Made by a program: the position numbers and the translations under genes. The notes beneath the pieces were generated by a model. It saw only the letters and a program-made list of their open reading frames with translations, made no database searches and was not told where the DNA came from. This document shows positions 26,859 through 36,773 of a stretch of DNA of 64,000 bases, one piece after another. Within the stretch, counting starts at the first letter, position 1. Each line of letters opens with the position of its first letter. The DNA comes from Nostoc sp. NIES-3756 (lineage in GTDB: Bacteria > Cyanobacteriota > Cyanobacteriia > Cyanobacteriales > Nostocaceae), in NCBI RefSeq assembly GCF_001548375.1, contig NZ_AP017295.1, positions 2,576,501 to 2,640,500 on the forward strand, in the 5' to 3' direction.

Positions 26859-28370
26859 ATGCTTTGTGACTACCTAGTACAAATTCTGACTGCTCGTGTA
26901 TATGATGTTGCCCAGGAATCACCACTGGAGTATGCCCCTAATCTTTCTCACAGGTTGAATAATAAACTGCTGCTGAAACGTGAGGATATGCAGTCTGTAT
27001 TTTCCTTTAAGCTGCGAGGTGCGTACAACAAGATGGCAAGCCTACCACCAGATTTACTCGCACAGGGTGTAATTGCTGCATCTGCGGGAAATCATGCCCA
27101 AGGTGTGGCGCTAGGTGCGAAACAGTTAGGTACTAGGGCTATTATTGTCATGCCTGTAACTACTCCCCAAGTAAAGGTAGATGCCGTTAAAGCCAGAGGT
27201 GGAGAGGTAGTCTTACATGGGGATACCTATGATGATGCCTATGCCTATGCGCGGCAATTAGAGGCGGAGAAAGGTTTGACATTTATTCACCCCTTTGATG
27301 ATCCTTATGTGATTGCTGGGCAGGGAACTATTGGTATGGAAATTCTCCGCCAATATCAGCAACCCATCCACGCCATTTTTGTCGCTATTGGTGGCGGAGG
27401 GTTGATTGCGGGAATTGCCGCTTATGTGAAACGCTTACGCCCAGAGATTAAAATTATTGGGGTTGAGCCAGTTGATGCTGATGCTATGCACCAATCATTA
27501 AAAGCTGGGCATCGGGTACGGTTATCACAGGTGGGTTTATTTGCCGATGGCGTAGCAGTGCGAGAAGTAGGGGAAGAAACCTTCCGTCTGTGTCAAGAGT
27601 ATGTAGACGAAATTATTTTAGTCGATACAGATGATACCTGTGCAGCGATTAAGGATGTGTTTGAAGATACCCGTTCTATTTTAGAACCGGCTGGGGCATT
27701 GGCGATCGCCGGTGCTAAAGCCTATGTAGAACGGGAGCAAATTGAGGGACAAACCTTAATTGCTGTAGCCTGCGGTGCAAATATGAATTTTGACCGTCTG
27801 CGCTTTGTCGCGGAACGAGCAGAATTTGGGGAACAGAGAGAAGCCATCTTTGCAGTGACAATTCCTGAACAACCAGGAAGCTTGCGGAAGTTTTGCGACT
27901 GTATTGGTAGACGCAACTTAACAGAGTTTAACTATCGCATCGCTGATGAAAAAATTGCCCATATTTTTGTCGGGATGCAGATTCAAAACCGTGCCGATAG
28001 AGCCAAAATGGTACAGTCTTTTGAAGACTGCGGTTTTGAAACCCTAGATTTAACCGATGATGAACTTACCAAGCTGCATTTACGGCACATGGTAGGTGGA
28101 CACTCTCCCCTAGCCCATAACGAGTTACTTTATCGGTTCGAGTTTCCCGAACGTCCCGGTGCATTGATGAAATTCGTCGCCTCCATGAGTCCCAACTGGA
28201 ATATTAGTATGTTCCACTACCGCAACAACGGTTCAGACTACGGACGCATCGTTGTGGGAATGCAGGTTCCACCCCAAGAGATGGAGGAATGGCAAGCATT
28301 TCTCGACACCCTTGGCTACCGTTACTGGGATGAAACTCAGAATCCAGCGTATCAGTTGTTTTTGGGTTAG
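26859..28370 (+). CDS. ilvA: Threonine ammonia-lyase, biosynthetic
   Basis: The 503-residue protein has a PLP fold type II domain with the Schiff-base Lys51 in 'SFKLRGAYNKM', the 'SAGNHAQGVA' substrate loop and the glycine-rich phosphate loop 'GGGGLIAG'. Two ACT-like regulatory segments follow (about 335-500). Full biosynthetic length indicates feedback control by isoleucine, as known for IlvA. It makes 2-oxobutanoate from threonine for isoleucine synthesis. The start 'MLCDYLVQILTARVYDVA' fits the family. A GNAT gene follows after two bases. Confidence 0.96.
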   Translation: MLCDYLVQILTARVYDVAQESPLEYAPNLSHRLNNKLLLKREDMQSVFSFKLRGAYNKMASLPPDLLAQGVIAASAGNHAQGVALGAKQLGTRAIIVMPVTTPQVKVDAVKARGGEVVLHGDTYDDAYAYARQLEAEKGLTFIHPFDDPYVIAGQGTIGMEILRQYQQPIHAIFVAIGGGGLIAGIAAYVKRLRPEIKIIGVEPVDADAMHQSLKAGHRVRLSQVGLFADGVAVREVGEETFRLCQEYVDEIILVDTDDTCAAIKDVFEDTRSILEPAGALAIAGAKAYVEREQIEGQTLIAVACGANMNFDRLRFVAERAEFGEQREAIFAVTIPEQPGSLRKFCDCIGRRNLTEFNYRIADEKIAHIFVGMQIQNRADRAKMVQSFEDCGFETLDLTDDELTKLHLRHMVGGHSPLAHNELLYRFEFPERPGALMKFVASMSPNWNISMFHYRNNGSDYGRIVVGMQVPPQEMEEWQAFLDTLGYRYWDETQNPAYQLFLG

Positions 28371-28372
28371 AG

Positions 28373-28909
28373 ATGGAAACAAACTATCAGATTGTCGAAA
28401 TTGATGCTGTTGAAGCTACATCTCGTTTACCAGAATTAAGTGAGATTTTAGTTGATGCTGTTACAAGTGGGGCATCAGTTAGCTTTATGATGCCTTTTAC
28501 TGTGACAGAAGCGATCGCATATTGGCAAAGTATTCTGCCTGCGGTTGCCCAAGGACGTACAATTCTCTTAGTGGCACTTGTTGAAGGTCGAGCATTTGGT
28601 ACTGTTCAACTGAGTCTGACTACACCACCAAATCAGTCACATCGAGCTGATGTTGCCAAACTACTTGTACATCGCCAAGTTAGGCGACAGAGAATTGCAC
28701 GAAAGCTGATGCAACGCATAGAAGAAGTTGCTATTAGCCAAGGTCGAACTTTACTGACACTTGATACGATGACAAATAGTATCGCAGAGGAACTTTATCT
28801 TTCCCTTGGGTATGTTTTAGTGGGTAAAATTCCCAACTATGCCTATTTTCCAGATGGTTTACTAGGTGATACATCGATTTTATATAAGCATCTCGTGGCT
28901 GAAAGCTAA
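28373..28909 (+). CDS. GNAT family N-acetyltransferase
   Basis: This 178-residue protein has the GNAT acetyl-CoA site in 'VHRQVRRQRIARKLMQRIE' and a C-terminal 'LYLSLGYVLVGKIPNYAYFPDGLLGDTSILYK'-type strand-helix (given as pattern), close to the acetyltransferases that act on small amines or antibiotics. The acceptor is unknown. The ATG is two bases after the ilvA stop codon, so it is translated from the ilvA mRNA. Confidence 0.85.
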   Translation: METNYQIVEIDAVEATSRLPELSEILVDAVTSGASVSFMMPFTVTEAIAYWQSILPAVAQGRTILLVALVEGRAFGTVQLSLTTPPNQSHRADVAKLLVHRQVRRQRIARKLMQRIEEVAISQGRTLLTLDTMTNSIAEELYLSLGYVLVGKIPNYAYFPDGLLGDTSILYKHLVAES

Positions 28910-28928
28910 AAAACTGCTGACAAACCTA

Positions 28929-30398
28929 TCAAAATTCCATAAAAGACAAATCTTCGGCAATAATCAAGTTAATTTGATAATCATCTAACTCTCGTAGATG
29001 AGTGACGATACGGTTGGCTTGTTGTTCAATGCTGCGCTCAAACAGCGCTCTGGCAAAACGTCCATTACCAAAACTTTTGTCTCGCTTGGCGTAGGCCATT
29101 TCAAAAGTAGCTTGCAGGACGATAATGGCTGATGGGTCTAAAATATAACCGTTGTCATGGCAGAATTTCTTGAAAATCGCTAATAATTCATTGGGACTAT
29201 AGTGATCTAAATAGAATAACCGATTTAAACGCGATTTCAGCCCAGGATTCAGTGCTAATAAGCGATCCATCTCATCAGTGTAGCCGGCGACAACTACCGC
29301 CATGCGATCGCGGTAATCCTCCATCCGCTTAATTAATATCTGCAATGCTTCTTTGCCAAAGTCGTTGGGTGTATCTTCAGCCGCTAAGGCGTGGGCTTCA
29401 TCAATGAACAATACACCACCAATAGCCTGCTGTACAGCACTTTCTACACGTAGGGCAGTTTGTCCAATATAACCGCCAATAATACCAGCGCGATCAGTTT
29501 CCACAACGTGTCCCCGGGGGAAGAAACCCAACTGTTTATACAAGCGCCCCACTAAACGGGCGATGGTTGTCTTACCTGTACCTGGAGGGCCATACAGCAT
29601 CAGGTGGAGTGAAGTATCTACTATTTTTAGTCCTCGCTGGCGGCGTTCGGCTTGGACTTTGAGGTAATTTGCTAATGAGAACAGGTGACGTTTAGTTTGT
29701 TCATGCCCTACTAATGCTTTTAAATCCGCAAATACTGCATCCAGGGTATCTTTTTCTGGGGGGTCATGCTCAACAAAGGAAGCTTTAGTTTCCGGTTTGG
29801 AATCACGAGCATTATAAGGAGTATCGATAGAGTCTTTTTCTGTATCGGGGGAGGTGATAATTAAGCTATGTACCCTCATTTTAATTTTGTCGTGAATAAT
29901 AAAACCAAAATTTTTCCCTGGCACATCCATTACCTTGTCGGCGGGAAACTTATCTATCAAGGTACTATTAATATAAAATTCAACCATATCACCTGTACGG
30001 CTAATCTCTAGTAGATTAACTGCGTCACTGCGGTGAATGCGATCGCATCGTTTCCAATCTGTGTAATTAATAAAGCTACCTTCTTTAACCTCAGCAATGC
30101 GATAGTGACCATTTCCAGAAATCACAAACTCAAAGAAATTGCTAACGTCTGACAGCCCCCAAACAAAACCATAACCGTGATCTTCCACGCCAGCAGCTTT
30201 TTCCAGCACTATATGAATATGAAAGTTAGTTCTTTCGTAAAAGAACTCGGCTGAGTTCCACGAAAGCCAATATGTCTCGCCTGCACGTTTATGGTCAAAT
30301 ATATAATGACTCACATCCATGCAAAGGCTACACTCGGCACTATCCCGTGTTACCCAGCTACAGCGATTATCTTGAAAATGCTCCTCAAAAATCAGCAT
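28929..30398 (-). CDS. CbbX/SpoVK-type AAA+ ATPase with N-terminal lectin-like domain
   Basis: The 489-residue protein has two domains. Residues 1-185 are beta-rich and resemble a concanavalin/LamG-like fold ('WVTRDSAECSLCMD', 'FWEF'-like 'NFFEFVISGNGHYRI'). Residues about 235-480 are an AAA+ domain of the CbbX/CfxQ/SpoVK group, with Walker A 'GPPGTGKTT', Walker B 'VLFIDEAHAL', sensor and Arg-finger elements in 'LNPGLKSRLNRLFYL'. CbbX members remodel Rubisco, but others have unrelated clients. With no Rubisco genes nearby the client is unknown. It converges on the GNAT gene, 19 bases away. Confidence 0.85.
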   Translation of the reverse strand: MLIFEEHFQDNRCSWVTRDSAECSLCMDVSHYIFDHKRAGETYWLSWNSAEFFYERTNFHIHIVLEKAAGVEDHGYGFVWGLSDVSNFFEFVISGNGHYRIAEVKEGSFINYTDWKRCDRIHRSDAVNLLEISRTGDMVEFYINSTLIDKFPADKVMDVPGKNFGFIIHDKIKMRVHSLIITSPDTEKDSIDTPYNARDSKPETKASFVEHDPPEKDTLDAVFADLKALVGHEQTKRHLFSLANYLKVQAERRQRGLKIVDTSLHLMLYGPPGTGKTTIARLVGRLYKQLGFFPRGHVVETDRAGIIGGYIGQTALRVESAVQQAIGGVLFIDEAHALAAEDTPNDFGKEALQILIKRMEDYRDRMAVVVAGYTDEMDRLLALNPGLKSRLNRLFYLDHYSPNELLAIFKKFCHDNGYILDPSAIIVLQATFEMAYAKRDKSFGNGRFARALFERSIEQQANRIVTHLRELDDYQINLIIAEDLSFMEF

Positions 30399-30681
30399 TG
30401 CGTTCCTCTGTAGCTCTGTGTGTAGAATCAGCTGCTTGTTATTCCATTCATTCTAAACAAGCCTCATCAGTCTGTTTAGTCCATAAAAGTGCGGCAAATT
30501 ATCTCACACAAGGGCTTGAGGCTCTCCAGCAAATTTTATTTTGCTAAAAAAATTAGGCAGGGGAAATAGGACTGGTATTATTTACTCAACTGTTACCGAA
30601 TCAGTGAACGGTGGAAATAAGCTAACAACTGATAACTGATAACTGTTACTACTCACTAGTCCCTACATTCCCTAGATAAAA

Positions 30682-31845
30682 ATGTCACTAACTGCATCTT
30701 CCACGCCTCAAGGGTTTAGTACATTTATTACCAATTTAGGTATCCGCGATGCTACTGAGGATTTTGTCTTTTTACAATCAACAGTACCTTGTGTTGCTGA
30801 TGGGGTATTTACGCAAAGCTTGTTTGCTGGCCCTAGCGTCACTATAAGTCGCCAAAATTTACAAGATGGTCAAGCGCAAGGTGTGATTGTGATTTCCAAA
30901 AATGCCAACGTTGCCAATGGTGCTGTTGGTGTTGCTGATGCCCAGGAGATTATACAACTTGTGGCACAGGAAACTGGGATTGCTCCTGAAAATTTGGCGA
31001 TCGCATCAACTGGAGTCATCGGCAGACGTTACCCAATAGAAAAAATCCGCGCTGGCTTGGTAGGTATGGGAAAAAAACTGACACCTGCTGATTTCGACTT
31101 AGCTGCACGCGGTATCATGACCACCGATACCGTAGCTAAAATCGCTACCCGACAAGTTGGGAATGCCAAGGTGGTGGGTATTGCTAAAGGTGTCGGCATG
31201 ATTGAGCCGAATATGGCGACAATGTTAGCCTTCTTCTTTACCGATGCAGCCATCCCTGCAAACACATTGCGGAAAATTTTCCGTTCTACTGTAGACCAAA
31301 CATTTAACTGTTTAAGTATAGATAGCGATACTTCCACTAGTGACAGCGCTGTAATTTTAGCCAATGGTTTAGCGGGTGAAGTTCCCGAAGCAGAATTTGC
31401 CACTGCGTTGCAAGAAATAGCCCAAGATTTAGTCTTAAAGATTGCCCGTGATGGCGAAGGCGCGACTAAGGTAATAGAGGTAACAGTAGACTCAGCCGCC
31501 AACTATACCCAAGCCAAACGAGTCGCCAAAGCCATTGTTAACTCCCCACTAGTAAAAACGGCTGTATACGGTGCAGACCCCAACTGGGGACGTGTAGCAA
31601 TGGCCATAGGTAAATGTGAAGATGAGCGCGACATTAATCAAGACGAAGTGGTAATTAGATTTGATGACGTGCAAGTATACCCGAATACCTTCCAAGCCGA
31701 TGATTTGGAAAAACTAAAACAAATCATGTCTAAAGAGAAAGTAGATATTCACGTTAGTCTCAACATTGGCGAAGCCGTGGCTACCGTCTGGGGTTGCGAC
31801 TTGACAGAAGGTTACGTAGAAATTAACGGCAAGTATTCCACTTGA
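30682..31845 (+). CDS. ArgJ-family glutamate N-acetyltransferase
   Basis: The 387-residue protein belongs to the OAT/ArgJ Ntn-hydrolase family. The autocleavage motif 'IEPNMATMLAF' places the nucleophile at Thr180, giving alpha and beta chains. 'SIDSDTSTSDSAVILANG' and 'VYGADPNWGRV' are conserved substrate-pocket motifs. ArgJ transfers acetyl groups between N-acetylornithine and glutamate in arginine synthesis. The N-terminus lacks the usual ArgJ 'GGVTAPKGF' stretch and the C-terminal end is atypical ('EINGKYST'), so it may be a second paralogue with another acceptor. No arg genes are adjacent. Confidence 0.8.
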   Translation: MSLTASSTPQGFSTFITNLGIRDATEDFVFLQSTVPCVADGVFTQSLFAGPSVTISRQNLQDGQAQGVIVISKNANVANGAVGVADAQEIIQLVAQETGIAPENLAIASTGVIGRRYPIEKIRAGLVGMGKKLTPADFDLAARGIMTTDTVAKIATRQVGNAKVVGIAKGVGMIEPNMATMLAFFFTDAAIPANTLRKIFRSTVDQTFNCLSIDSDTSTSDSAVILANGLAGEVPEAEFATALQEIAQDLVLKIARDGEGATKVIEVTVDSAANYTQAKRVAKAIVNSPLVKTAVYGADPNWGRVAMAIGKCEDERDINQDEVVIRFDDVQVYPNTFQADDLEKLKQIMSKEKVDIHVSLNIGEAVATVWGCDLTEGYVEINGKYST

Positions 31846-31980
31846 TAGTTATCAGTTATCAGTTAACAGTTGACAGCGCTGCACTGAGCTTGCCGTTCGC
31901 GTTAGTGTCTCTGAAAGAGAAGTGTTGACAGTTGTCAGGTAATGTTCACTTTTCACTGATAACTGTCCACTGAAACACTT
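31846..31980. repeat. Repeat-rich spacer after the ArgJ gene
   Basis: TAGTTATCAGTTATCAGTTAACAGTTGACAG-type short repeats (in pieces) and an inverted 'AACTGTC' copy near 31965 fill the spacer. No gene is seen. Confidence 0.6.
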
Positions 31981-32114
31981 ACTTCCCACTCCCTGAAAAA
32001 ACCTCTGTCAAATGATTAAATTATTTAGTATCTGAGATTGCCCTTAAGAATGAGGGAATTACAGAATTAGCTTTTTACACTGATACGTGTACTTTTATTA
32101 AGCTAATTTAATTT

Positions 32115-32891
32115 ATGGCTACCAGAGCAGAAGACCAAAGCAAGCGTAGTGCAAATAAGCAAGACACCAATACAAAAGCATCTCAAAAAAATGGAGCGGA
32201 TGCACAAGGTAATAATGATTGGAGTCAAAAATTAGAAACTCTACAATCTGCATTAAATAGCGACTTATCTACACTCTCCAGTGAAGACGCTAACGGCTTA
32301 ATTGATGAATGGTACAACTTACTGCACAAAGCTAAAGAGCCAGAAATCAAGGAAATTGCTAATCAATTAAAGCAACTCAAACAACACCTCAAAAGCAACA
32401 AAGCTACAGGTCATGAAATTAGCGAGGTACTAATAGAAATTGGTGAGCAAACCGCTAATATTGCATCTGAAGCTGAGAAAGAAATCAGAACCCCTGTTCG
32501 CAAATTAGGAAAACAATTAACTAAAGTTGGTAACTCTTTAGGTAAAGCTGAAGACCACGAAGAAATTGAAGAAATTGACGCTGTAGTAGAAACCCTGGAA
32601 GAAGATTTAGCGCAAGTTGATACAGGTGCAGCAGTAGGTTCTATCGATAAATGGTATAACTTGCTGCACAAATTAGATGACGAAAATCTACAGGAAATTG
32701 CTACCGGACTCAAGGAATTGAAACAGGCTTTAAACCGCAAAACCTCGAAAGCCTCTGACATTAGCAATATCCTAGAAAAATTAGGAGAACAAACAGCACA
32801 AGCAGGACAAGAAGCTAAAAGAGGTTTCAAAGGCCCTCTGCAAAGATTAGGTAAGCTGCTATCTAGAACTGGTAAATCTTTAGCAGAATAA
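32115..32891 (+). CDS. Internally duplicated alpha-helical protein of unknown function
   Basis: The 258-residue protein is charged, Lys/Glu-rich and predicted helical, with no Cys. Its two halves are duplicates: 'DEWYNLLHKAKEPEIKEIA' at about 75 and 'DKWYNLLHKLDDENLQEIA' at about 179, each followed by 'LKxLKQxL', 'ISxxLxxxGEQTA' and 'LxKLGKxLxxxGxSL'. The N-terminal 40 residues are low-complexity. I do not recognise a named family; it looks like a cytoplasmic helical-bundle repeat protein. It is a single gene flanked by AT-rich gaps. Confidence 0.7.
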   Translation: MATRAEDQSKRSANKQDTNTKASQKNGADAQGNNDWSQKLETLQSALNSDLSTLSSEDANGLIDEWYNLLHKAKEPEIKEIANQLKQLKQHLKSNKATGHEISEVLIEIGEQTANIASEAEKEIRTPVRKLGKQLTKVGNSLGKAEDHEEIEEIDAVVETLEEDLAQVDTGAAVGSIDKWYNLLHKLDDENLQEIATGLKELKQALNRKTSKASDISNILEKLGEQTAQAGQEAKRGFKGPLQRLGKLLSRTGKSLAE

Positions 32892-33172
32892 AACCTCTAG
32901 CATTCATCTTTACGTAATGCAGATGATAGTGTAAGAGTTGTCTAAATTGCTAGTTATTAAATTTTTTAGAAATATCTATTAAATTTAGTAGTTGGCTATG
33001 ATAGCTTTAACACTATCATTTTTATGAGTGAAAATTTTACTGTAAATATTTTTGATTTATTTCCTATGTTTTAAATTTATTTAATGATATTACTGAAAAG
33101 TATAATCAACAAATACCAGGGTGGCATCGATACCAACGCGAGTGAAAGAAAATACTACTGCGAGGTGTCACA

Positions 33173-34906
33173 ATGCAACATGAAAAGCTTGCTCCTGGGT
33201 TGTTGTTGGCTTATCAAGACTTTCAAAATGAAGAAGAAACTGCTTTAACTCAACGTAGACAATTACTAGGTATACTTCCACCTAAGAGTATTCTTAAACC
33301 TACTAAAAGTATTGTATTTATTTACTGTAATGCTGACGCTGACTTAAGTCATCTTTCACAGTACGGTGTTGAACTTAATCAAAATTACGGCAGTGTCAGG
33401 ACGGCTTTTTTACCCCTAGAAAATCTTCCAGTCTTATCAGAAGAAACAGCCATTCACCGAATTAAGCCATCACGCCAACTTCATCTACGAATGGATGTTG
33501 CACCTAAAGTTGTGCAATTGTCAGAATTTCAAAACAGAACGGGACTGACAGGTAAAGGTGTGATTATTGGCATTATTGATACAGGAATTGATGCCAAGCA
33601 CCCAGCTTTTAGCGATCGCATTTTACGTCTTTGGGATCAAACTTTACCAGGGCCGGGTGTAAATGAAGGACGCTACGGTGCAGAGTTTCAAGCAGCACAA
33701 CTCACTATCTCTCAAGATACCCAAGGTCATGGTACTCATGTTGCCGGAATTGCGGCTGGTGCAGATGGGACATATAGGGGTGTAGCACCAGAAGCAGAAT
33801 TAATCATTGTCAAATCAGATTTACAAGACGCTCACATTGCCGATGGTATCCACTACATTTTTCGGGTAGCTGGGGAGTTGGGAAAACCAGCCGTAGTTAA
33901 TATCAGCTTGGGTAGTCACGGTGATGCCCATGATGGTAGTGATTCTCTATCCAAAATTATTGATGCAGAATCTGGCCCAGGTAGAATTGTTTGCTGTGCT
34001 GCGGGTAATGAGGGCAACTACAATATTCACGGTCAAGCAAATATCCCAAGTGGACGCAGCCGGGGAATGCGCTTTCATGTTCCCTTAAATCAAATCGGTA
34101 TCGTCTGGTTAAATGCTTGGTATAGCAGTACTGGTCAATTAGAAGTATCGGTAAGGAGTCCCAACGGTTTTGTAAGTCCATACCAAAAAATCATTACTGA
34201 TGGCAATCCTAGCCAAAGTTACAATTTACCAGATTCTCAAGTGGAAATTGTCACTTCAGTCCCAGACCCAGCCAACGGTGATTATAATATCTTCGTACAG
34301 ATTCGCGGTCAGGGTAGGTCGCCAGTACAAGGTGGTGTGTGGCAACTGCGGTTACGCAATACATCCGCAGCTGATACTAAATTGGATGTATGGGCGCTGG
34401 ATGATAACTGTTCAGTGATTTTTACAGGTAAAAGTGTCAAGGATGCCGTTAAAATTGGCTCTCCTGGGTGTGCTAGTAGTGCGGTGACGGTTGCTGCTTA
34501 CACCACCAAAGCCAAGTATGACGATATGGATGGTCAGGTTCAAGAAATGGGGCTAGAGTTAAATACCATCTCCGATTTTAGTAGTGAAGGGCCTTTACGA
34601 AACAATGCCCAAAAACCAGATATAGCTGCCCCAGGAGCGATGATTGTCTCTGCCCTTTCTAGTTATGCTAATAGCGATCGCTCAATGACGATTAATCCTC
34701 AGTTTGTCGCTATGTCTGGTACGAGTATGGCTGCACCCTTTGTCAGTGGCTTAATTGCCCTACTCCTGCAACGCAACCCACACCTAAACCCACGTACAAT
34801 TAAAGACTTACTCCGCAAAAGTAGTGCTATCCCTGGTAAACCTGCTGGTACATTTGATCCTAAATGGGGATATGGGCTAATTAATACGGCGAATTTAGTA
34901 GAGTGA
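33173..34906 (+). CDS. Subtilisin-like serine protease (S8)
   Basis: The 577-residue protein has an N-terminal propeptide-like region (about 45-107), then an S8 domain with Asp136 ('GIIDTGID'), His186 ('GHGTHVAG') and Ser518 ('GTSMAAP'). Between His and Ser lies a beta-rich insert of about 150 residues (about 290-430), as in cyanobacterial and clostridial CspA-like subtilases. No signal peptide is evident, so it may act in the cytoplasm or be exported by another route. GAGGTG upstream supports the ATG. A small protein that resembles its propeptide is encoded directly downstream. Confidence 0.92.
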   Translation: MQHEKLAPGLLLAYQDFQNEEETALTQRRQLLGILPPKSILKPTKSIVFIYCNADADLSHLSQYGVELNQNYGSVRTAFLPLENLPVLSEETAIHRIKPSRQLHLRMDVAPKVVQLSEFQNRTGLTGKGVIIGIIDTGIDAKHPAFSDRILRLWDQTLPGPGVNEGRYGAEFQAAQLTISQDTQGHGTHVAGIAAGADGTYRGVAPEAELIIVKSDLQDAHIADGIHYIFRVAGELGKPAVVNISLGSHGDAHDGSDSLSKIIDAESGPGRIVCCAAGNEGNYNIHGQANIPSGRSRGMRFHVPLNQIGIVWLNAWYSSTGQLEVSVRSPNGFVSPYQKIITDGNPSQSYNLPDSQVEIVTSVPDPANGDYNIFVQIRGQGRSPVQGGVWQLRLRNTSAADTKLDVWALDDNCSVIFTGKSVKDAVKIGSPGCASSAVTVAAYTTKAKYDDMDGQVQEMGLELNTISDFSSEGPLRNNAQKPDIAAPGAMIVSALSSYANSDRSMTINPQFVAMSGTSMAAPFVSGLIALLLQRNPHLNPRTIKDLLRKSSAIPGKPAGTFDPKWGYGLINTANLVE

Positions 34907-34960
34907 TGAGTAGGGAGTAGGGAGTAGGGAGTAGGGAGTGGGGAGTGCTGAGTTATGAGT
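34907..34960. repeat. GTAGGGA heptanucleotide repeat
   Basis: Four GTAGGGA units and a variant sit directly after the protease stop codon, followed by TGCTGAG-type sequence and the AATTTTGA octamer repeat up to the next gene. Confidence 0.75.
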
Positions 34961-34997
34961 ACTCATAAATTCTTAAATTTTGAATTTTGAATTTCAA

Positions 34998-35264
34998 ATG
35001 ATGAACTACCAAAAATTAGACCCTGCCCTGACTATGGCGTTAAATCAACAGCCAGAAAGCAGCTTAGAAATATTTATCCATACAGAGGCTGACTTAGACT
35101 CTGCGGCAACGGCTGTATTACAAAAATTAGGAGTTAGCGGTGTAAAAGCAGGGCAGGAAGTGTTTACAGCTAGCCTTACACTCCAGCAGATTTTTGAGTT
35201 ATCAGCACAGCCCTGGGTGAAGTTGTTGAGGCGATCGCAAAAACTACGTTTGCTAAATAATTGA
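34998..35264 (+). CDS. Stand-alone propeptide/inhibitor-like protein of the subtilase
   Basis: This 88-residue protein resembles the N-terminal region of the protease encoded upstream: 'KLDPALTMAL' parallels 'KLAPGLLLAY', 'LEIFIHTEADLDS' parallels 'SIVFIYCNADADLSH', and both end in a basic 'LLRRSQKLRL'/'IKPSRQLHL' strand. The fold would be the I9-type beta-alpha-beta propeptide, so it may inhibit or assist folding of the protease in trans. The frame extends to TTG 34980, but that part is AATTTTGA repeat; ATG 34998 or 35001 is the likely start. Confidence 0.65.
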   Translation: MMNYQKLDPALTMALNQQPESSLEIFIHTEADLDSAATAVLQKLGVSGVKAGQEVFTASLTLQQIFELSAQPWVKLLRRSQKLRLLNN

Positions 35265-35483
35265 TAAATGCTTATTAATACTGTTTAGATTAATATATCT
35301 AATATCTAAGATTATTAGTACAAATTAATACAGTGGAAATTGTGCTTAGATCAATGGTTGCGCTCTACGCCGTCGGTTAGGTTTTTTAAAATTCATTCAA
35401 TATTATCTTTGATCCCCCTTACCAGCTGCTACAGACAGTCCTAAACTGTAGGTGGGAGTCGAAAGGCAGTCGGGAGAAATCTT

Positions 35484-36773
35484 GTGAAAAAAGTATTATC
35501 AATTATTCTTGGTGGTGGTGCGGGTACTCGCCTTTACCCACTAACTAAACTCCGTGCTAAACCCGCAGTACCAGTCGCAGGGAAGTACCGTCTAATAGAT
35601 ATCCCTGTCAGTAACTGCATCAACTCGGAAATTTTTAAAATCTACGTTTTAACACAGTTTAACTCAGCTTCTCTCAATCGCCACATTGCCCGTACTTATA
35701 ATTTCAGTGGCTTTAGTGAGGGGTTTGTAGAAGTGCTGGCCGCCCAGCAAACACCAGAAAACCCTAACTGGTTCCAAGGTACAGCCGATGCGGTGCGTCA
35801 GTACATATGGATGCTACAAGAATGGGATATAGATGACGTTTTAATCCTGTCGGGGGATCACCTCTACCGCATGGATTATCGTTTATTTATCCAGCGCCAT
35901 CGTGAAACTAATGCGGATATCACACTTTCCGTGATTCCCATCGACGATCGCCGGGCTTCAGATTTTGGTTTAATGAAAATCGATAACTCAGGAAGAGTAA
36001 TTGATTTCAGCGAAAAACCCAAAGGCGAAGCTTTAGCCCAAATGCGTGTAGATACCACCATTTTAGGGTTAACTCCAGAACAGGCGGCCTCACAACCGTA
36101 TATCGCCTCAATGGGGATTTACGTCTTTAAAAAAGATGTTTTGTTCAAACTTTTGAAAGAAGCTGTAGAACGTACAGATTTCGGCAAAGAAATTATTCCA
36201 GATGCCGCAAAAGATCATAACGTTCAAGCTTATTTGTTTGATGGCTACTGGGAAGATATTGGGACAATCGAAGCTTTTTACAACGCCAACTTAGCTTTAA
36301 CTCAGCAGCCCTTACCACCCTTTAGCTTCTACGATGAAGAAGCACCAATTTATACCCGCGCTCGTTACTTACCACCGACAAAACTCTTAGATTGCCAAGT
36401 CACAGAATCAATTATTGGCGAAGGCTGTATTCTCAAAAATTGTCGCATTCAACACTCCGTATTGGGAGTGCGATCGCGGATTGAATCAGGCTGTATCATA
36501 GAAGAATCCCTACTCATGGGTGCTGACTTCTACCAAGCTTCAGTAGAACGTCAGGGCGGTATAGATAAAGGAGAAATCCCCGTAGGCATCGGCCCAGACA
36601 CAATCATCCGCCGGGCGATTATAGATAAAAATGCTCGTATCGGTCACGATGTCAAGATTATCAACAAAGATAACGTGCAAGAAGCCGACCGCGAAAGCCA
36701 AGGATTTTATATCCGTAGTGGCATTGTTGTAGTCCTCAAAAATGCCGTCATCCCCGATGGAACAATTATTTAG
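35484..36773 (+). CDS. glgC: Glucose-1-phosphate adenylyltransferase
   Basis: The 429-residue protein starts at GTG with GGGAG seven bases upstream. It has the nucleotidyltransferase loop '[12 protein letters not shown]', the substrate motifs '[18 protein letters not shown]' and '[11 protein letters not shown]', and a C-terminal left-handed beta-helix with hexapeptide repeats. It makes ADP-glucose, the committed step of glycogen synthesis; the cyanobacterial enzyme is activated by 3-phosphoglycerate and inhibited by phosphate. Length is normal. It is a single gene. Confidence 0.97.
   Translation: MKKVLSIILGGGAGTRLYPLTKLRAKPAVPVAGKYRLIDIPVSNCINSEIFKIYVLTQFNSASLNRHIARTYNFSGFSEGFVEVLAAQQTPENPNWFQGTADAVRQYIWMLQEWDIDDVLILSGDHLYRMDYRLFIQRHRETNADITLSVIPIDDRRASDFGLMKIDNSGRVIDFSEKPKGEALAQMRVDTTILGLTPEQAASQPYIASMGIYVFKKDVLFKLLKEAVERTDFGKEIIPDAAKDHNVQAYLFDGYWEDIGTIEAFYNANLALTQQPLPPFSFYDEEAPIYTRARYLPPTKLLDCQVTESIIGEGCILKNCRIQHSVLGVRSRIESGCIIEESLLMGADFYQASVERQGGIDKGEIPVGIGPDTIIRRAIIDKNARIGHDVKIINKDNVQEADRESQGFYIRSGIVVVLKNAVIPDGTII

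Noticed and set aside
30272..30547. 91-codon plus-strand frame
   Set aside because: Overlaps the start of the AAA gene in antisense and has no family match or initiation signal.
31029..31502. 157-codon minus-strand frame
   Set aside because: Antisense shadow of the ArgJ-family gene.
32411..32830. 139-codon minus-strand frame
   Set aside because: Antisense shadow of the duplicated helical protein; Ser/Cys-rich as expected from reversed Lys/Glu codons.
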